Source of the DNA: Microbacterium oleivorans
GTDB lineage: Bacteria; Actinomycetota; Actinomycetes; Actinomycetales; Microbacteriaceae
DNA: 64,000 nt
Direction: 5' to 3'
NCBI RefSeq assembly: GCF_001691565.1
Contig: NZ_MAYO01000003.1
Location: forward strand, 124,001 to 188,000
Shown: in pieces, positions 46,950 through 55,065 of the stretch
Numbering within the stretch: position 1 is the first letter of the stretch
Layout of the letters: every line of letters begins with the position of its first letter
Translations under genes and position numbers: made by a program
The notes under the pieces: model-generated
Databases searched by the model: none
Told to the model about the DNA's origin: nothing
What the model saw: the letters and a program-made list of their open reading frames with translations, nothing else

Positions 46950-48026
46950 ATGCCCCGGCTCGACCTCCGCTCCAGCGCCGTCGATCTGACGCGCGCCATT
47001 TGCGACATCCCCAGCGTGTCCGACGACGAGACCGTCCTCGCCGATGCGATCTTCGAGGCCGTCTCGGCGTTGCCCCACCTCGACGTGTACCGCGACGGCG
47101 ACACGATCATCGCCCGCACCTCCCTCGGACGCGCGCAGCGCGTCGCCATCGCCGGGCACATCGACACCGTGACGATCAACGCCAACGTCCCCACCCGTGA
47201 CGTCGACGAGGACGGCGAGTCGTTCCTGTGGGGCCGCGGCACGGTCGACATGAAGGCGGGCGTCGCGGTGCAGTTGAAGCTCGCCGCTGAACTAACCGAC
47301 CCCCGGGTCGACATCACCTGGATGTGGTACGACCACGAGGAGGTCGCGGCCGACCTCAACGGGCTGAATCGGCTCGCGGCATCCCGCCCCGATCTCTTCG
47401 AAGCGGACTTCGCCATCCTCGGCGAACCCTCGAACGGCGAGGTCGAGGGCGGGTGCAACGGCACGCTCCGTGCCGTCGTGCGCACCACGGGCGTGCGTGC
47501 GCACAGCGCCCGGGCGTGGATCGGCGAGAACGCGATCCACAAGGCCGCGCCGGTCCTCGTCCGCCTCGCGGAGTACCGACCACGCGAGATCGAGGTCGAC
47601 GGGCTGCTCTATCGGGAAGGACTGAACGCCGTCGCGATCCGCGGTGGGATCGCAGGCAACGTCATCCCGGACGCGTGCGAGGTCGACGTCAACTATCGCT
47701 TCGCTCCGAGCAAGGATGCCGCGGCCGCCGCCGCGCACATCCGGGACGTCTTCGCCGGCTTCGAGGTCGAGGTCGTCGATCTCTCCGAGGGCGCCCGTCC
47801 GGGGCTCGATGCGCCGCTCGCGCAGGAGTTCGTCGCTGCGGTCGGGGCGGTACCCAAGCCGAAGTACGGCTGGACGGATGTCGCCCGGTTCTCCGCGATG
47901 GGTGTGCCCGCCGTCAACTACGGCCCGGGCGACCCGTCCCTCGCGCACCACGACGAGGAGCGGGTGCCGCTCTCGCAGATCGAGGATGTCGAGCGGGGTC
48001 TGCGGGCATGGCTGAGCGGCGACTGA
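46950..48026 (+). CDS. dapE: succinyl-diaminopimelate desuccinylase
   Basis: A 358-residue zinc enzyme of the M20 fold that hydrolyses succinyl-diaminopimelate. Metal motifs: IAGHIDTV (His), GRGTVDMKAG (Asp), DHEEVAAD (Glu-Glu) and C-terminal HHDEERVPL (His). A TAGACT box seven bases upstream supports ATG 46950. It overlaps the start of the PIG-V-like gene by 19 bases. Together with dapC and dapD it covers three adjacent steps of the succinylase branch of the diaminopimelate pathway. Confidence 0.94.
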   Translation: MPRLDLRSSAVDLTRAICDIPSVSDDETVLADAIFEAVSALPHLDVYRDGDTIIARTSLGRAQRVAIAGHIDTVTINANVPTRDVDEDGESFLWGRGTVDMKAGVAVQLKLAAELTDPRVDITWMWYDHEEVAADLNGLNRLAASRPDLFEADFAILGEPSNGEVEGGCNGTLRAVVRTTGVRAHSARAWIGENAIHKAAPVLVRLAEYRPREIEVDGLLYREGLNAVAIRGGIAGNVIPDACEVDVNYRFAPSKDAAAAAAHIRDVFAGFEVEVVDLSEGARPGLDAPLAQEFVAAVGAVPKPKYGWTDVARFSAMGVPAVNYGPGDPSLAHHDEERVPLSQIEDVERGLRAWLSGD

Positions 48027-49207
48027 GGACCACCGCCTCCATCGCCGGCACGGTCGCCGCGGTCTACGTCACGGCGCGCCTGGTCACCACCCTCTTCTTC
48101 TGGATCGCTGCGGAGCTGTCGGGACCGACGTCGCGATTCGGCCCGGATGCCACGATCCCCTCGCTCGCGATGGGATGGGACTCCCAGTGGTATTGGGTCA
48201 TCGCCGACCGCGGCTATCCGACCCAGCTCCCCGTGTCGGACTCCGGTCAGGTCGCCGAGAACGCCTGGGCGTTCATGCCGGTGTACCCCTGGCTCGCGCG
48301 TGCTCTCGGCACCGTCCTCGGCGGTTACCCGGCGGGAGCGATCGCGCTGGCCGTCGTCGCGGGGTACGCGGCATCCGTCGTCCTGTTCCTCCTGCTCCGC
48401 CAGCGCATCGGTGAAACCGCGGCACTCTGGGCGGTGGTCTTCTTCGCCAATGGTCCCCTCGCCGCCCTGTTCCAGATGGGCTACGCCGAGTCGCTGTTAC
48501 TCCTCTGGCTCTTCCTCGCCCTCCGGGCGCTCGTGCGCCGGCGGTTCGGCTGGATCTACCCGCTCATCGTCCTGATGGGATTCACCCGGCCCGGGGTCCT
48601 CGCGTTCGCCCTGCTGATCGGGCTGTACGGCATCCATCGGTGGGTTCGGCGCGGGCAGGATCCGCTGCCGACGTCGCACATCGTCCACATCATCGGGCTC
48701 GGCGCGCTGGCCACCATCGTCGGCTTCTCCTGGCAGGTGATCGCCGGCATCGTGACGGGGGACCCCGCCGCCTACCTCGACACCGAGCTCGCCTGGCGAC
48801 GCAGTTGGGTCGGGTCGGAGGAGCACTTCCTTCCCTTCGCCGGGTTCATTCAGGCAGCGGGTATCTGGTTCGGGATCTGGGGGCTACCGCCGTCGTGGGG
48901 CCCCGTCGCGCTCGTCCTGCTCGTCGTCGGCGTGGCGGTGCTTCTCGTTCGGGCGCCGCAGGTGCGGAGACTGGGACCGGAGATCCGGCTGTGGGGCGCC
49001 AGCTACCTGGTATACCTGCTGGCGGTCTTCTTTCCGCAGTCGAGCATCTTCCGACTCCTCCTGCCGTTGACGCCCGTGGCGGCAGCCGTCGCCGTGCCTC
49101 GCTCGAGCTGGTGGCGGATCGGCGTCCTCCTGCTCTGCCTGGGCAGTCAGTGGTTCTGGATCCACGAGATGCTCGCACTCGGCGACACGTTCTTCCGGAT
49201 TCCATGA
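48008..49207 (+). CDS. PIG-V-like membrane glycosyltransferase
   Basis: A 399-residue protein with about nine TM segments. The segment MGWDSQWYWVIADRGYP carries the conserved Trp-Asp near TM1 typical of GT-C/PIG-V-type mannosyltransferases, and AFMPVYPWLARALG follows. It would use a lipid-linked sugar outside the membrane; acceptor unknown. ATG 48008 lies within the last codons of dapE (19-base overlap), which suggests coupling. A dapE-PIG-V pairing is common in actinobacteria, from memory. Confidence 0.78.
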   Translation: MAERRLRTTASIAGTVAAVYVTARLVTTLFFWIAAELSGPTSRFGPDATIPSLAMGWDSQWYWVIADRGYPTQLPVSDSGQVAENAWAFMPVYPWLARALGTVLGGYPAGAIALAVVAGYAASVVLFLLLRQRIGETAALWAVVFFANGPLAALFQMGYAESLLLLWLFLALRALVRRRFGWIYPLIVLMGFTRPGVLAFALLIGLYGIHRWVRRGQDPLPTSHIVHIIGLGALATIVGFSWQVIAGIVTGDPAAYLDTELAWRRSWVGSEEHFLPFAGFIQAAGIWFGIWGLPPSWGPVALVLLVVGVAVLLVRAPQVRRLGPEIRLWGASYLVYLLAVFFPQSSIFRLLLPLTPVAAAVAVPRSSWWRIGVLLLCLGSQWFWIHEMLALGDTFFRIP

Positions 49208-49248
49208 CGATAAGCGTCCGCTGAGAGCCGCGCGCGCCGAAGGGGATC

Positions 49249-49273
49249 ACCCCATTGGGTAGACTAATGGGGT
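49249..49273. promoter_or_regulatory. inverted repeat around the DUF3117 -10 box
   Basis: ACCCCATT (49249-49256) and AATGGGGT (49266-49273) are perfect 8-bp inverted repeats. The TAGACT -10 box (49260-49265) lies between them, so a dimeric factor bound here would block transcription. Confidence 0.5.
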
Positions 49274-49300
49274 AGGCCGAAGACGAAAGGGAGCCCCACA

Positions 49301-49474
49301 ATGGCAGCCATGAAGCCGCGCACCGGAGACGGACCTATGGAGGCCGTCAAGGAGGGCCGTCTCATCATCGTGCGTGTTCCGCTCGAGGGGGGCGGTCGAC
49401 TTGTCGTCTCGGTGAACGATGACGAAGCGAAGGAACTCCACAGCGTTCTCAGCGGGGTCGTCGGCGCCGCCTGA
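49301..49474 (+). CDS. DUF3117 small protein
   Basis: A 57-residue protein, too short for many gene callers. It has the family core MKPRTGDGPMEAVKEGRLII and a second part VVSVNDDEAKELHSVL. The family (Rv1211 in Mycobacterium tuberculosis) is conserved in actinobacteria with no known function. AAAGGGA lies about ten bases before ATG 49301. The inverted repeat at 49249-49273 overlaps its promoter, and a strong terminator follows the gene. Confidence 0.88.
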   Translation: MAAMKPRTGDGPMEAVKEGRLIIVRVPLEGGGRLVVSVNDDEAKELHSVLSGVVGAA

Positions 49475-49488
49475 CCCCGGATCGACAC

Positions 49489-49518
49489 GAAAGGCCGGCC
49501 CCTCGGGGCCGGCCTTTC
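49489..49518. terminator. bidirectional rho-independent-type terminator
   Basis: GAAAGGCCGGCCCC (49489-49502) and GGGGCCGGCCTTTC (49505-49518) form a perfect 14-bp stem with flanking A and T tracts on both strands. It serves the DUF3117 gene and the convergent O-methyltransferase gene. Confidence 0.85.
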
Positions 49519-49548
49519 GTCATCCCTGGACGCTGTCTCGAGACGGAT

Positions 49549-50187
49549 TCAGGTGGGGTCGGCGACGGTCGTCAGCTGGAGCAGGCCCTCGCCGACGATG
49601 GAGAGTGCGCCGAGGACGGCCGGGGAGGACTGAGTCTCCTGGATCAGCGAGCGGTAGGCGCTCTCCACCGGTCCGCGCTTGACCGGATCGGCGACCGCCC
49701 CGCCGGCGAGGACACGCGGTACGAGAACGGTGCCTCCCGCGCGAGCGAGGCGCAGGCCGTGCTCCACGTACTCGATGACCCCCTCGGGGTCGGCGTCGAT
49801 CAGGACGATGTCGTACGACGCCTCGTTCATCCGGGGGAGGACGTCGGCTGCGCGACCGGTGATGAAGCGCACGCGGGCAGGCGGGACGCGGGCGTCGGTG
49901 AAGGCCTTCCGCGCCACGGCGAGGTGCTCGGGCTCCTTGTCGATGGTGGTGAGCGTCGCGCGCGGCGAACCGTGGAGGAGCCACAGCCCCGACACGCCAC
50001 CACCGGTCCCGATCTCGACGATGTTCAGTGCGCGGCTGGTCGCGGCGATGACCGCGCACTGCGCACCGACCTCGGGGCTGATCGGATTGGCGCCGATCTC
50101 GAGGGCGTGTGCGCGCGCCCGCGCGATGGCATCGGTCTCGACCGTCGCCTCTGCGGCGAACCGGCGAACCGCCTCGTGATCTCCCAT
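49549..50187 (-). CDS. O-methyltransferase (SAM-dependent, COMT-like)
   Basis: A 212-residue cytoplasmic enzyme of the class I methyltransferase family 3 type. The SAM motif IVEIGTGGGVSGLWL, then DIVLIDADPEG and GGTVLVPRVL, are seen. Substrate unknown. The ATG at 50187 is preceded by GGAGG; earlier in-frame starts overlap the tatB region. It corresponds in position to Rv1220c next to tatB in mycobacteria. A TAGGCT -10 box (minus strand) lies at 50207-50212. Confidence 0.88.
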   Translation of the reverse strand: MGDHEAVRRFAAEATVETDAIARARAHALEIGANPISPEVGAQCAVIAATSRALNIVEIGTGGGVSGLWLLHGSPRATLTTIDKEPEHLAVARKAFTDARVPPARVRFITGRAADVLPRMNEASYDIVLIDADPEGVIEYVEHGLRLARAGGTVLVPRVLAGGAVADPVKRGPVESAYRSLIQETQSSPAVLGALSIVGEGLLQLTTVADPT

Positions 50188-50261
50188 GTGGTGAACCTCC
50201 ACGTTCAGCCTAGGCGCGCGGTCACCGCTGAACCCCCAGGCGCACGGGTAACCTGGGAACC

Positions 50262-50648
50262 ATGTCATTCGGGCTCGATCTGGAGAAGATCCTCCTCATT
50301 GGTCTGATCGCGGCCCTCCTGCTCGGACCCGAGCGTCTCCCCGGGTACGCCGCCTCGCTGGCGCGCCTCACCCGACGGGTCCGCGAGTGGCTCGACGGCG
50401 CCAGGACCCGTGTCAAAGAAGAGATGGGCGACGACTTCGACGAGATCGAATGGCGAAAGCTCGACCCGCGCCAGTACGATCCTCGCCGGATCATCCGTGA
50501 GGCCCTCATCGACGATGCCCCGGTGAAGCCGGTGACGGCGACACTCGGAGCGGCCACCGGTGTCGCCGTGGCGGAGCCACCGGCGGCCACCGCCACCGCT
50601 ACGGAGGACGTGGCGACGGGCGTGCCGTTCGATTCAGAGGCGACCTGA
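50262..50648 (+). CDS. tatB: Sec-independent translocase subunit TatB
   Basis: A 128-residue membrane protein of the twin-arginine translocase. One N-terminal TM (LEKILLIGLIAALLLGPERLP with the TatA/B GPE hinge), an amphipathic helix (RLTRRVREWLDGAR) and a disordered Ala-rich tail are visible. TAACCT seven bases upstream suggests a leaderless mRNA. In mycobacteria tatB lies between htrA and mrp; here an mrp-like gene is convergent. Confidence 0.88.
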   Translation: MSFGLDLEKILLIGLIAALLLGPERLPGYAASLARLTRRVREWLDGARTRVKEEMGDDFDEIEWRKLDPRQYDPRRIIREALIDDAPVKPVTATLGAATGVAVAEPPAATATATEDVATGVPFDSEAT

Positions 50649-50673
50649 CGCGACCGTCGTCGTGTCAGTCCGG

Positions 50674-51807
50674 TCAGGCGCGGGAGACCGGAAGCGAACG
50701 TCCCGCCAATGATCGCCGCGTCGACACGATCTCGCCGGCGATGCGGGAGATCGTCTGAGACGCGATGTCGTCGGGCGCGCCGACGACGACGGGCACTCCG
50801 GTGTCGCCCCCCTCGCGCAATGCCGGGCTGAGAGGGACGGACCCGAGCAGCGGAACGTCATCGTCGTCGGACGACAAGGCGCCGGCAACCGCGGCGCCGC
50901 CGCCGTCGCCGAAGAGGTCGAGGGTCGTGCCGTCGGGCAACGTCAGTGCCCCCATGTTCTCGATCACGCCGAGAATCGACTGGCCGGTCTGGCGAGCCAC
51001 GACGCCGCTACGGACGGCCACGTCGGCGGCGGCCGCCTGAGGCGTCGTCACGACGAGCACCTCGGCGTGGGGGAGCAGCTGCCCGACGGAGATCGCGACG
51101 TCCCCGGTACCGGGCGGCATGTCGATCAGGAGCACGTCGAGATCCCCGAAGTGCACGTCGGTGAGGAACTGCTGCACCGTGCGGTGGAGCATGGGGCCTC
51201 GCCACGCGACGGCAGGGGAGGCATCCGGGGGGAGGAACATCCCGATGGAGATCGTCTTCACGCCGTACGCCACCGGTGGAAGCATGAGGTCGTCGAGCCG
51301 CGTCGGCTGTGGGGGGCGCCCATCGTCGCCGACCAGACCGAGGAGTCCGGGGATCGAGAACCCATGGACGTCGGCGTCGATCAGTCCCACCGCGAGGCCT
51401 CGCGCGGCGAGCGCGACGGCGAGGTTGGCCGTGAGGGTGGACTTGCCGACACCGCCCTTGCCGCTCGTGACCGCGATGACCCGCGTCAGGGAGTCCGCCG
51501 TGAAGGCCATCCGCCGGGTGCCGCGGATGCGCTCGACGAGTGCGGACCGCTCCGCGGGAGTCATGACGCCGACGTCGACAGTGACCTCGCTCACGCCCGA
51601 GACGGATGCCGCGGCATCCCGTACGTCCTGTCCGATCCGATCGGCCGCCGGGCATCCGACGATGGTCAGCGCGATGCCGACGCGAGCGACGGCGCCCTCC
51701 ACGGTGACGTCGCGGACCATGTCGAGCTCGCCGATCGGGCGGCGCAGCTCGGGATCGATGACCGCGGCCACCGCCCGGCGGACGTGTTCTGCAGCGACGG
51801 CGCTCAC
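50674..51807 (-). CDS. Mrp/NBP35-family P-loop ATPase
   Basis: A 377-residue protein with an N-terminal MIP18/DUF59 domain (HVRRAVAAVIDPELRRPIGE, IVGCPAADRIG) and a P-loop domain with GKGGVGKST (deviant Walker A) and DVLLIDMPPGTGD. It probably carries Fe-S clusters to apo-proteins. The CPxC motif before the C-terminal part is absent (ENMGALTLPDGTT), as in mycobacterial Mrp. GTG 51807 overlaps the DUF1003 gene stop (GTGA). An upstream extension seen in the same frame is not real. Confidence 0.88.
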   Translation of the reverse strand: MSAVAAEHVRRAVAAVIDPELRRPIGELDMVRDVTVEGAVARVGIALTIVGCPAADRIGQDVRDAAASVSGVSEVTVDVGVMTPAERSALVERIRGTRRMAFTADSLTRVIAVTSGKGGVGKSTLTANLAVALAARGLAVGLIDADVHGFSIPGLLGLVGDDGRPPQPTRLDDLMLPPVAYGVKTISIGMFLPPDASPAVAWRGPMLHRTVQQFLTDVHFGDLDVLLIDMPPGTGDVAISVGQLLPHAEVLVVTTPQAAAADVAVRSGVVARQTGQSILGVIENMGALTLPDGTTLDLFGDGGGAAVAGALSSDDDDVPLLGSVPLSPALREGGDTGVPVVVGAPDDIASQTISRIAGEIVSTRRSLAGRSLPVSRA

Positions 51808-52355
51808 GAGGACGGTGGATCGTCGCCGCGACGTTCGGTGTCGCGCTCGGCATCGCGCTCGTCGAGGCGCTCCAGGAGCGTCCTCAACTCCTGACGCAGG
51901 ACATCGCGGTTGACCACGTCGTTCTGCATGTCGGTGAGGGCCATCCGCAGGGCGACGACCTCGCGGGCGAGGTACTCCGTGTCCGCGAGATTCCGCTCGG
52001 CGCGCTGGCGATCCTGCTCGATCTGCACGCGGTCGCGGTCGTCCTGCCGATTCTGCGCGAGGAGGATCAGCGGCGCCGCGTACGAGGCCTGCAGCGAGAG
52101 CACCAGGGTGAGGGCTGTGTAGCCCAGCGCGGCGTCGTCGAAGCGGAGCGTCTCGGGACCCACCGTGTTCCAGCCGATCCAGGCCACGCAGAACAGTGTC
52201 AGGATCAACAGGAACGCGGGCGTCCCCATGGCCCGGGCGATCCATTCGGTGAATCGACCGAATCGGTCGCGGGAGGGCTGCGGCGTTCGGGTGAGGACGC
52301 TCGCCCGGCGACCGCGGGGAGCCTCGAAGCCGGACTTCGGCGCGCGTGCCATCAT
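51804..52355 (-). CDS. DUF1003 membrane protein
   Basis: A 183-residue protein with two TM segments (FLLILTLFCVAWIGWNTV and FDDAALGYTALTLVLSLQAS) and the family mark APLILLAQNRQDDRDR, then a coiled-coil-like C-terminal region. Function unknown. ATG at 52355 (or the adjacent ATG 52352) overlaps the end of the MgtE-N/CBS gene, and its stop overlaps the mrp start. The three genes form one operon on the minus strand. Confidence 0.86.
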   Translation of the reverse strand: MMARAPKSGFEAPRGRRASVLTRTPQPSRDRFGRFTEWIARAMGTPAFLLILTLFCVAWIGWNTVGPETLRFDDAALGYTALTLVLSLQASYAAPLILLAQNRQDDRDRVQIEQDRQRAERNLADTEYLAREVVALRMALTDMQNDVVNRDVLRQELRTLLERLDERDAERDTERRGDDPPSS

Positions 52356-53614
52356 CGCCGCGGCTCCGTGACCTGGCGCGGGGCGTCCTGCGAACGCCAG
52401 TCGTCGGGCAGGAGGTAGTCGATGACGTCGTCGACGGTCACCGTGCCGACGAGGTGGCGCGCCTGATCGACCACGGGCAGCGAGACGAGGTTGTAGCTCG
52501 CGAGCAGGCGCGCGACCTCGGCGGCGCTGGCGGCCGTCGTCACGGGCTCCACCGTGTCGTCGATGATCGCGCCGAGGCGCTCGTGAGGCGGGTACCGCAG
52601 CATCCGCTGGAAGTGGACGACACCCAGCAGACGCCCCGTCGGAGTCTCGTAGGGCGGAAGGGTCACGAACACGGCGGCTGCGAGAGCCGGGTGGAGCTCG
52701 TGACGACGGATCAGGGCGAGAGCCTCCGCGACCGTGGCGTCGGCGGACAGGACGATCGGCTCACTCGTCATCAGGCCACCGGCGGTGTCCGGGCCGTGGA
52801 CGAGGAGCGCGCGGACGTCCTCGGCTTCTTCGGGCTCCATGAGGTCCAGGAGCTGGCCGGCTCGGGCATCGGACAACTGGCCGAGCACGTCGGCCGCGTC
52901 GTCGGGTTCCATGGCGTCGAGGACATCGGCCGCGCGCTCGTCGCCCAGGGCCTCCAGGATGTGGACCTGGTCGTCCTCCGGCATCTCTTCGAGCGCGTCG
53001 GCGAGGCGGTCGTCGGGGAGCTCCTCCGCGACCTCGAGAAGACGATCTTCGGGCAGGTCGAGGAGCGTGTTGGCGAGATCGGCGGGCTTCAGCTCCGAGT
53101 ACGAGGCGACCAGGAGCTCCGCGGACTGCGTCTCACCGTCGACCTGCTGCTCGCGCACCTCGTCCCACTGCGCGAACGTCGTCGGGCCTTTCGCGAAGGG
53201 CGACGCGCTCGTCTTGGGACGACGCAGGAACAGCTGGCCCACGTGCCATTCGCCGAGGCGATCGCGTTCGATGGCGACGTCCTCGATGACGGCGCGGCCC
53301 GAGCCATCGGTGAGGTGGACGTTCCTCCCGATCAACTCGGTCATGACGCGAACCTCGCCACCGCGCTGCTCGAAGCGGCGCACGTTGATGAGTCCCGTCG
53401 TGATGACCTGCCCGCTCGCGATCGAGGTGACCCGTCCGATGGAGAGGAAGACGTTGCGTCTGCCCGGGATCTCGACGACGAGGCCGACCACTCGAGGAGG
53501 GTCGTCCTTGCGATAGATCACGACCACGTCGCGGACCCGTCCGAGACGGTCTCCCGACGGGTCGAAGACGGCGCACCCGGTCAGGCGCGCGACGAAGACC
53601 CGCTGCGTACTCAC
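52352..53614 (-). CDS. soluble MgtE N-domain/CBS protein
   Basis: A 420-residue protein with PRC-barrel-like regions at the N-terminus (about 1-150), an MgtE N-terminal domain (about 190-300) with the LPEDRLLEVAEELPDD and DEAEDV-type repeats, and two CBS domains (about 300-415, GGLMTSEPIVLSADATVAEA). No TM segments of the Mg2+ channel follow, so it is a stand-alone regulatory version, as in Rv1232c. It may sense Mg2+ or nucleotides. GTG 53614 is six bases after a TACGCT box. It heads the operon with DUF1003 and mrp. Confidence 0.84.
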   Translation of the reverse strand: MSTQRVFVARLTGCAVFDPSGDRLGRVRDVVVIYRKDDPPRVVGLVVEIPGRRNVFLSIGRVTSIASGQVITTGLINVRRFEQRGGEVRVMTELIGRNVHLTDGSGRAVIEDVAIERDRLGEWHVGQLFLRRPKTSASPFAKGPTTFAQWDEVREQQVDGETQSAELLVASYSELKPADLANTLLDLPEDRLLEVAEELPDDRLADALEEMPEDDQVHILEALGDERAADVLDAMEPDDAADVLGQLSDARAGQLLDLMEPEEAEDVRALLVHGPDTAGGLMTSEPIVLSADATVAEALALIRRHELHPALAAAVFVTLPPYETPTGRLLGVVHFQRMLRYPPHERLGAIIDDTVEPVTTAASAAEVARLLASYNLVSLPVVDQARHLVGTVTVDDVIDYLLPDDWRSQDAPRQVTEPRR

Positions 53615-53686
53615 CCGACCAGCGTAGTCGGCGGATCCGTCGCGGTTCCTGCGCCCACGCAAAGACCGCCGTGCGAGACTGAGCGC

Positions 53687-54397
53687 ATGAGCATGATGGG
53701 CGGGGCCCCCAAGGAACACGGCGCGACGGTCGCGGAGTACACGGCGTACGAGGCGGCGCAGAAGGCCGTCTCGACTTTGATCGCGGCCGATGTCCCTGCG
53801 CAGGACATCGCGATCGTCGGGCGCGGTCTACGTTCGGTCGAGCGTGTGACGGGGCGTCTCGGCTACGCGACCGCTGCGCGCTCCGGCGCGATCAACGGTG
53901 TGCTCCTCGGACTGCTCTTCGCCGCGATCTTCGTCCTCGGCAGCCCGGGAGCCGTCCTCCAACTCTTCGTCGGCGTCATGCTCGTCGGGATCGCCCTGGG
54001 CATGCTGCTGAGCATCATCAGCTACTCCATTCTCCGGCGTCGGCGCGACTTCACGTCCGTGACCCAGGTGATCGCCGATCACTACGACGTCACCGTCCTG
54101 CCGCGCAGCATCGGCCGCGCGAAGCAGCTGCTCGGCGCTCCCGCCGCTCCCTCCGCGCCGCCGGCCCGGCCCATCGATCCCGCTGAACCGCCGCGGTACG
54201 GCGAACGCGTCACCCCGGGTGCGCCGCAGCCTCAGGCGGGCGAGCGGGTCGACCCCGCTCCGACACCCGCGGCGGGCGAGCGGGTCGACCCGTCCGAGCC
54301 GCCCCGCTACGGCGAGCGCGTCGATCCCGCTCCGGCGCCCCCTGCTCTCCCGCCGCAGGGGGGCGAGAGCTCGACAGGTCCCGACCCGCAGCGATGA
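53687..54397 (+). CDS. general stress protein 17M-like membrane protein
   Basis: A 236-residue protein with an N-terminal domain (TVAEYTAYEAAQKAVSTL), two TM segments (about 70-115, LLGLLFAAIFVLGSPG and LFVGVMLVGIALGML) and a Pro-rich tail with four GERVDP/GERVTP repeats (DNA copies at 54200, 54239, 54275 and 54311, period 36-39). This matches the general stress protein family seen beside the CBS gene in related genomes. ATG 53687 is six bases after GAGACT (53675-53680). Its stop overlaps the hydrolase ATG. Confidence 0.78.
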   Translation: MSMMGGAPKEHGATVAEYTAYEAAQKAVSTLIAADVPAQDIAIVGRGLRSVERVTGRLGYATAARSGAINGVLLGLLFAAIFVLGSPGAVLQLFVGVMLVGIALGMLLSIISYSILRRRRDFTSVTQVIADHYDVTVLPRSIGRAKQLLGAPAAPSAPPARPIDPAEPPRYGERVTPGAPQPQAGERVDPAPTPAAGERVDPSEPPRYGERVDPAPAPPALPPQGGESSTGPDPQR

Positions 54398-55065
54398 TCC
54401 CGGTCGCCCTGCCCTCGGGCGGGGTCGAGCTCGGCGCGTGGGTCGATGACGCCGACGACCCGATCGGCGTGATCGCCCTCGCCCACGGAGCCGGCGCCGG
54501 GCACGAGCACCCGTTCCTCGACGGCGTCGCGCAGGCCTGGAGCGCCGCGGGCTTCACGACGGTCCGGTTCGATTTCCCCTACCGGCACGCGGGCAGACGG
54601 ATGCCGGGTCCCGCCGCCCACGCCATCGAGACCTGGTCCGCCGTCGAGAGCTTCTGCCGGAGGGTGCTCCCCGGCATCCCGTTCGTCGCGGCGGGAAAGT
54701 CCTACGGCGGTCGCATGGCGTCGGTGGCGGCGGCGGAGGGACGGATCGCTCCGGAGGCGCTCGTCTACCTCGGCTACCCGCTCCATCCGCCGGGGCGCCC
54801 CGAGAACGCCCGTACCTCGCACCTTCCGTCCGTCGCCGCGCCTCAGCTGTTCCTCGCCGGGACGAAGGATCCGTTCCTCCAGCCGCTCGCCGACCTCGAG
54901 GCCGCCGCCGCGTCCTGCCAGGTCGCGGACGTCCGCTGGATCGAGGGCGGCGGGCACTCGTTCGAGGTGGCGGGGACCAAGCTCCCCGCGCACGAGGTGG
55001 GTGCGGCCACCGCGCACGTCGCCCTGCCGTGGCTCGCGGAGCGACTTCAGCGTCCGGCTGCGTAG
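54394..55065 (+). CDS. alpha/beta hydrolase (KANL3/Tex30-like)
   Basis: A 223-residue alpha/beta-hydrolase. The N-terminal HGAGAGHEHP oxyanion region, nucleophile elbow Ser in GKSYGGRM, acidic residue in FLAGTKDPFLQPL and catalytic His in EGGGHSFEV are seen. Dienelactone-hydrolase-like; substrate unknown. It is coupled to the stress-protein gene by ATGA and overlaps the convergent gamma-glutamyltransferase gene tail-to-tail by 19 bases. Confidence 0.82.
   Translation: MIPVALPSGGVELGAWVDDADDPIGVIALAHGAGAGHEHPFLDGVAQAWSAAGFTTVRFDFPYRHAGRRMPGPAAHAIETWSAVESFCRRVLPGIPFVAAGKSYGGRMASVAAAEGRIAPEALVYLGYPLHPPGRPENARTSHLPSVAAPQLFLAGTKDPFLQPLADLEAAAASCQVADVRWIEGGGHSFEVAGTKLPAHEVGAATAHVALPWLAERLQRPAA

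Noticed and set aside
49489..49518. Regulatory operator
   Set aside because: The perfect stem with A/T flanks after convergent genes is a terminator.
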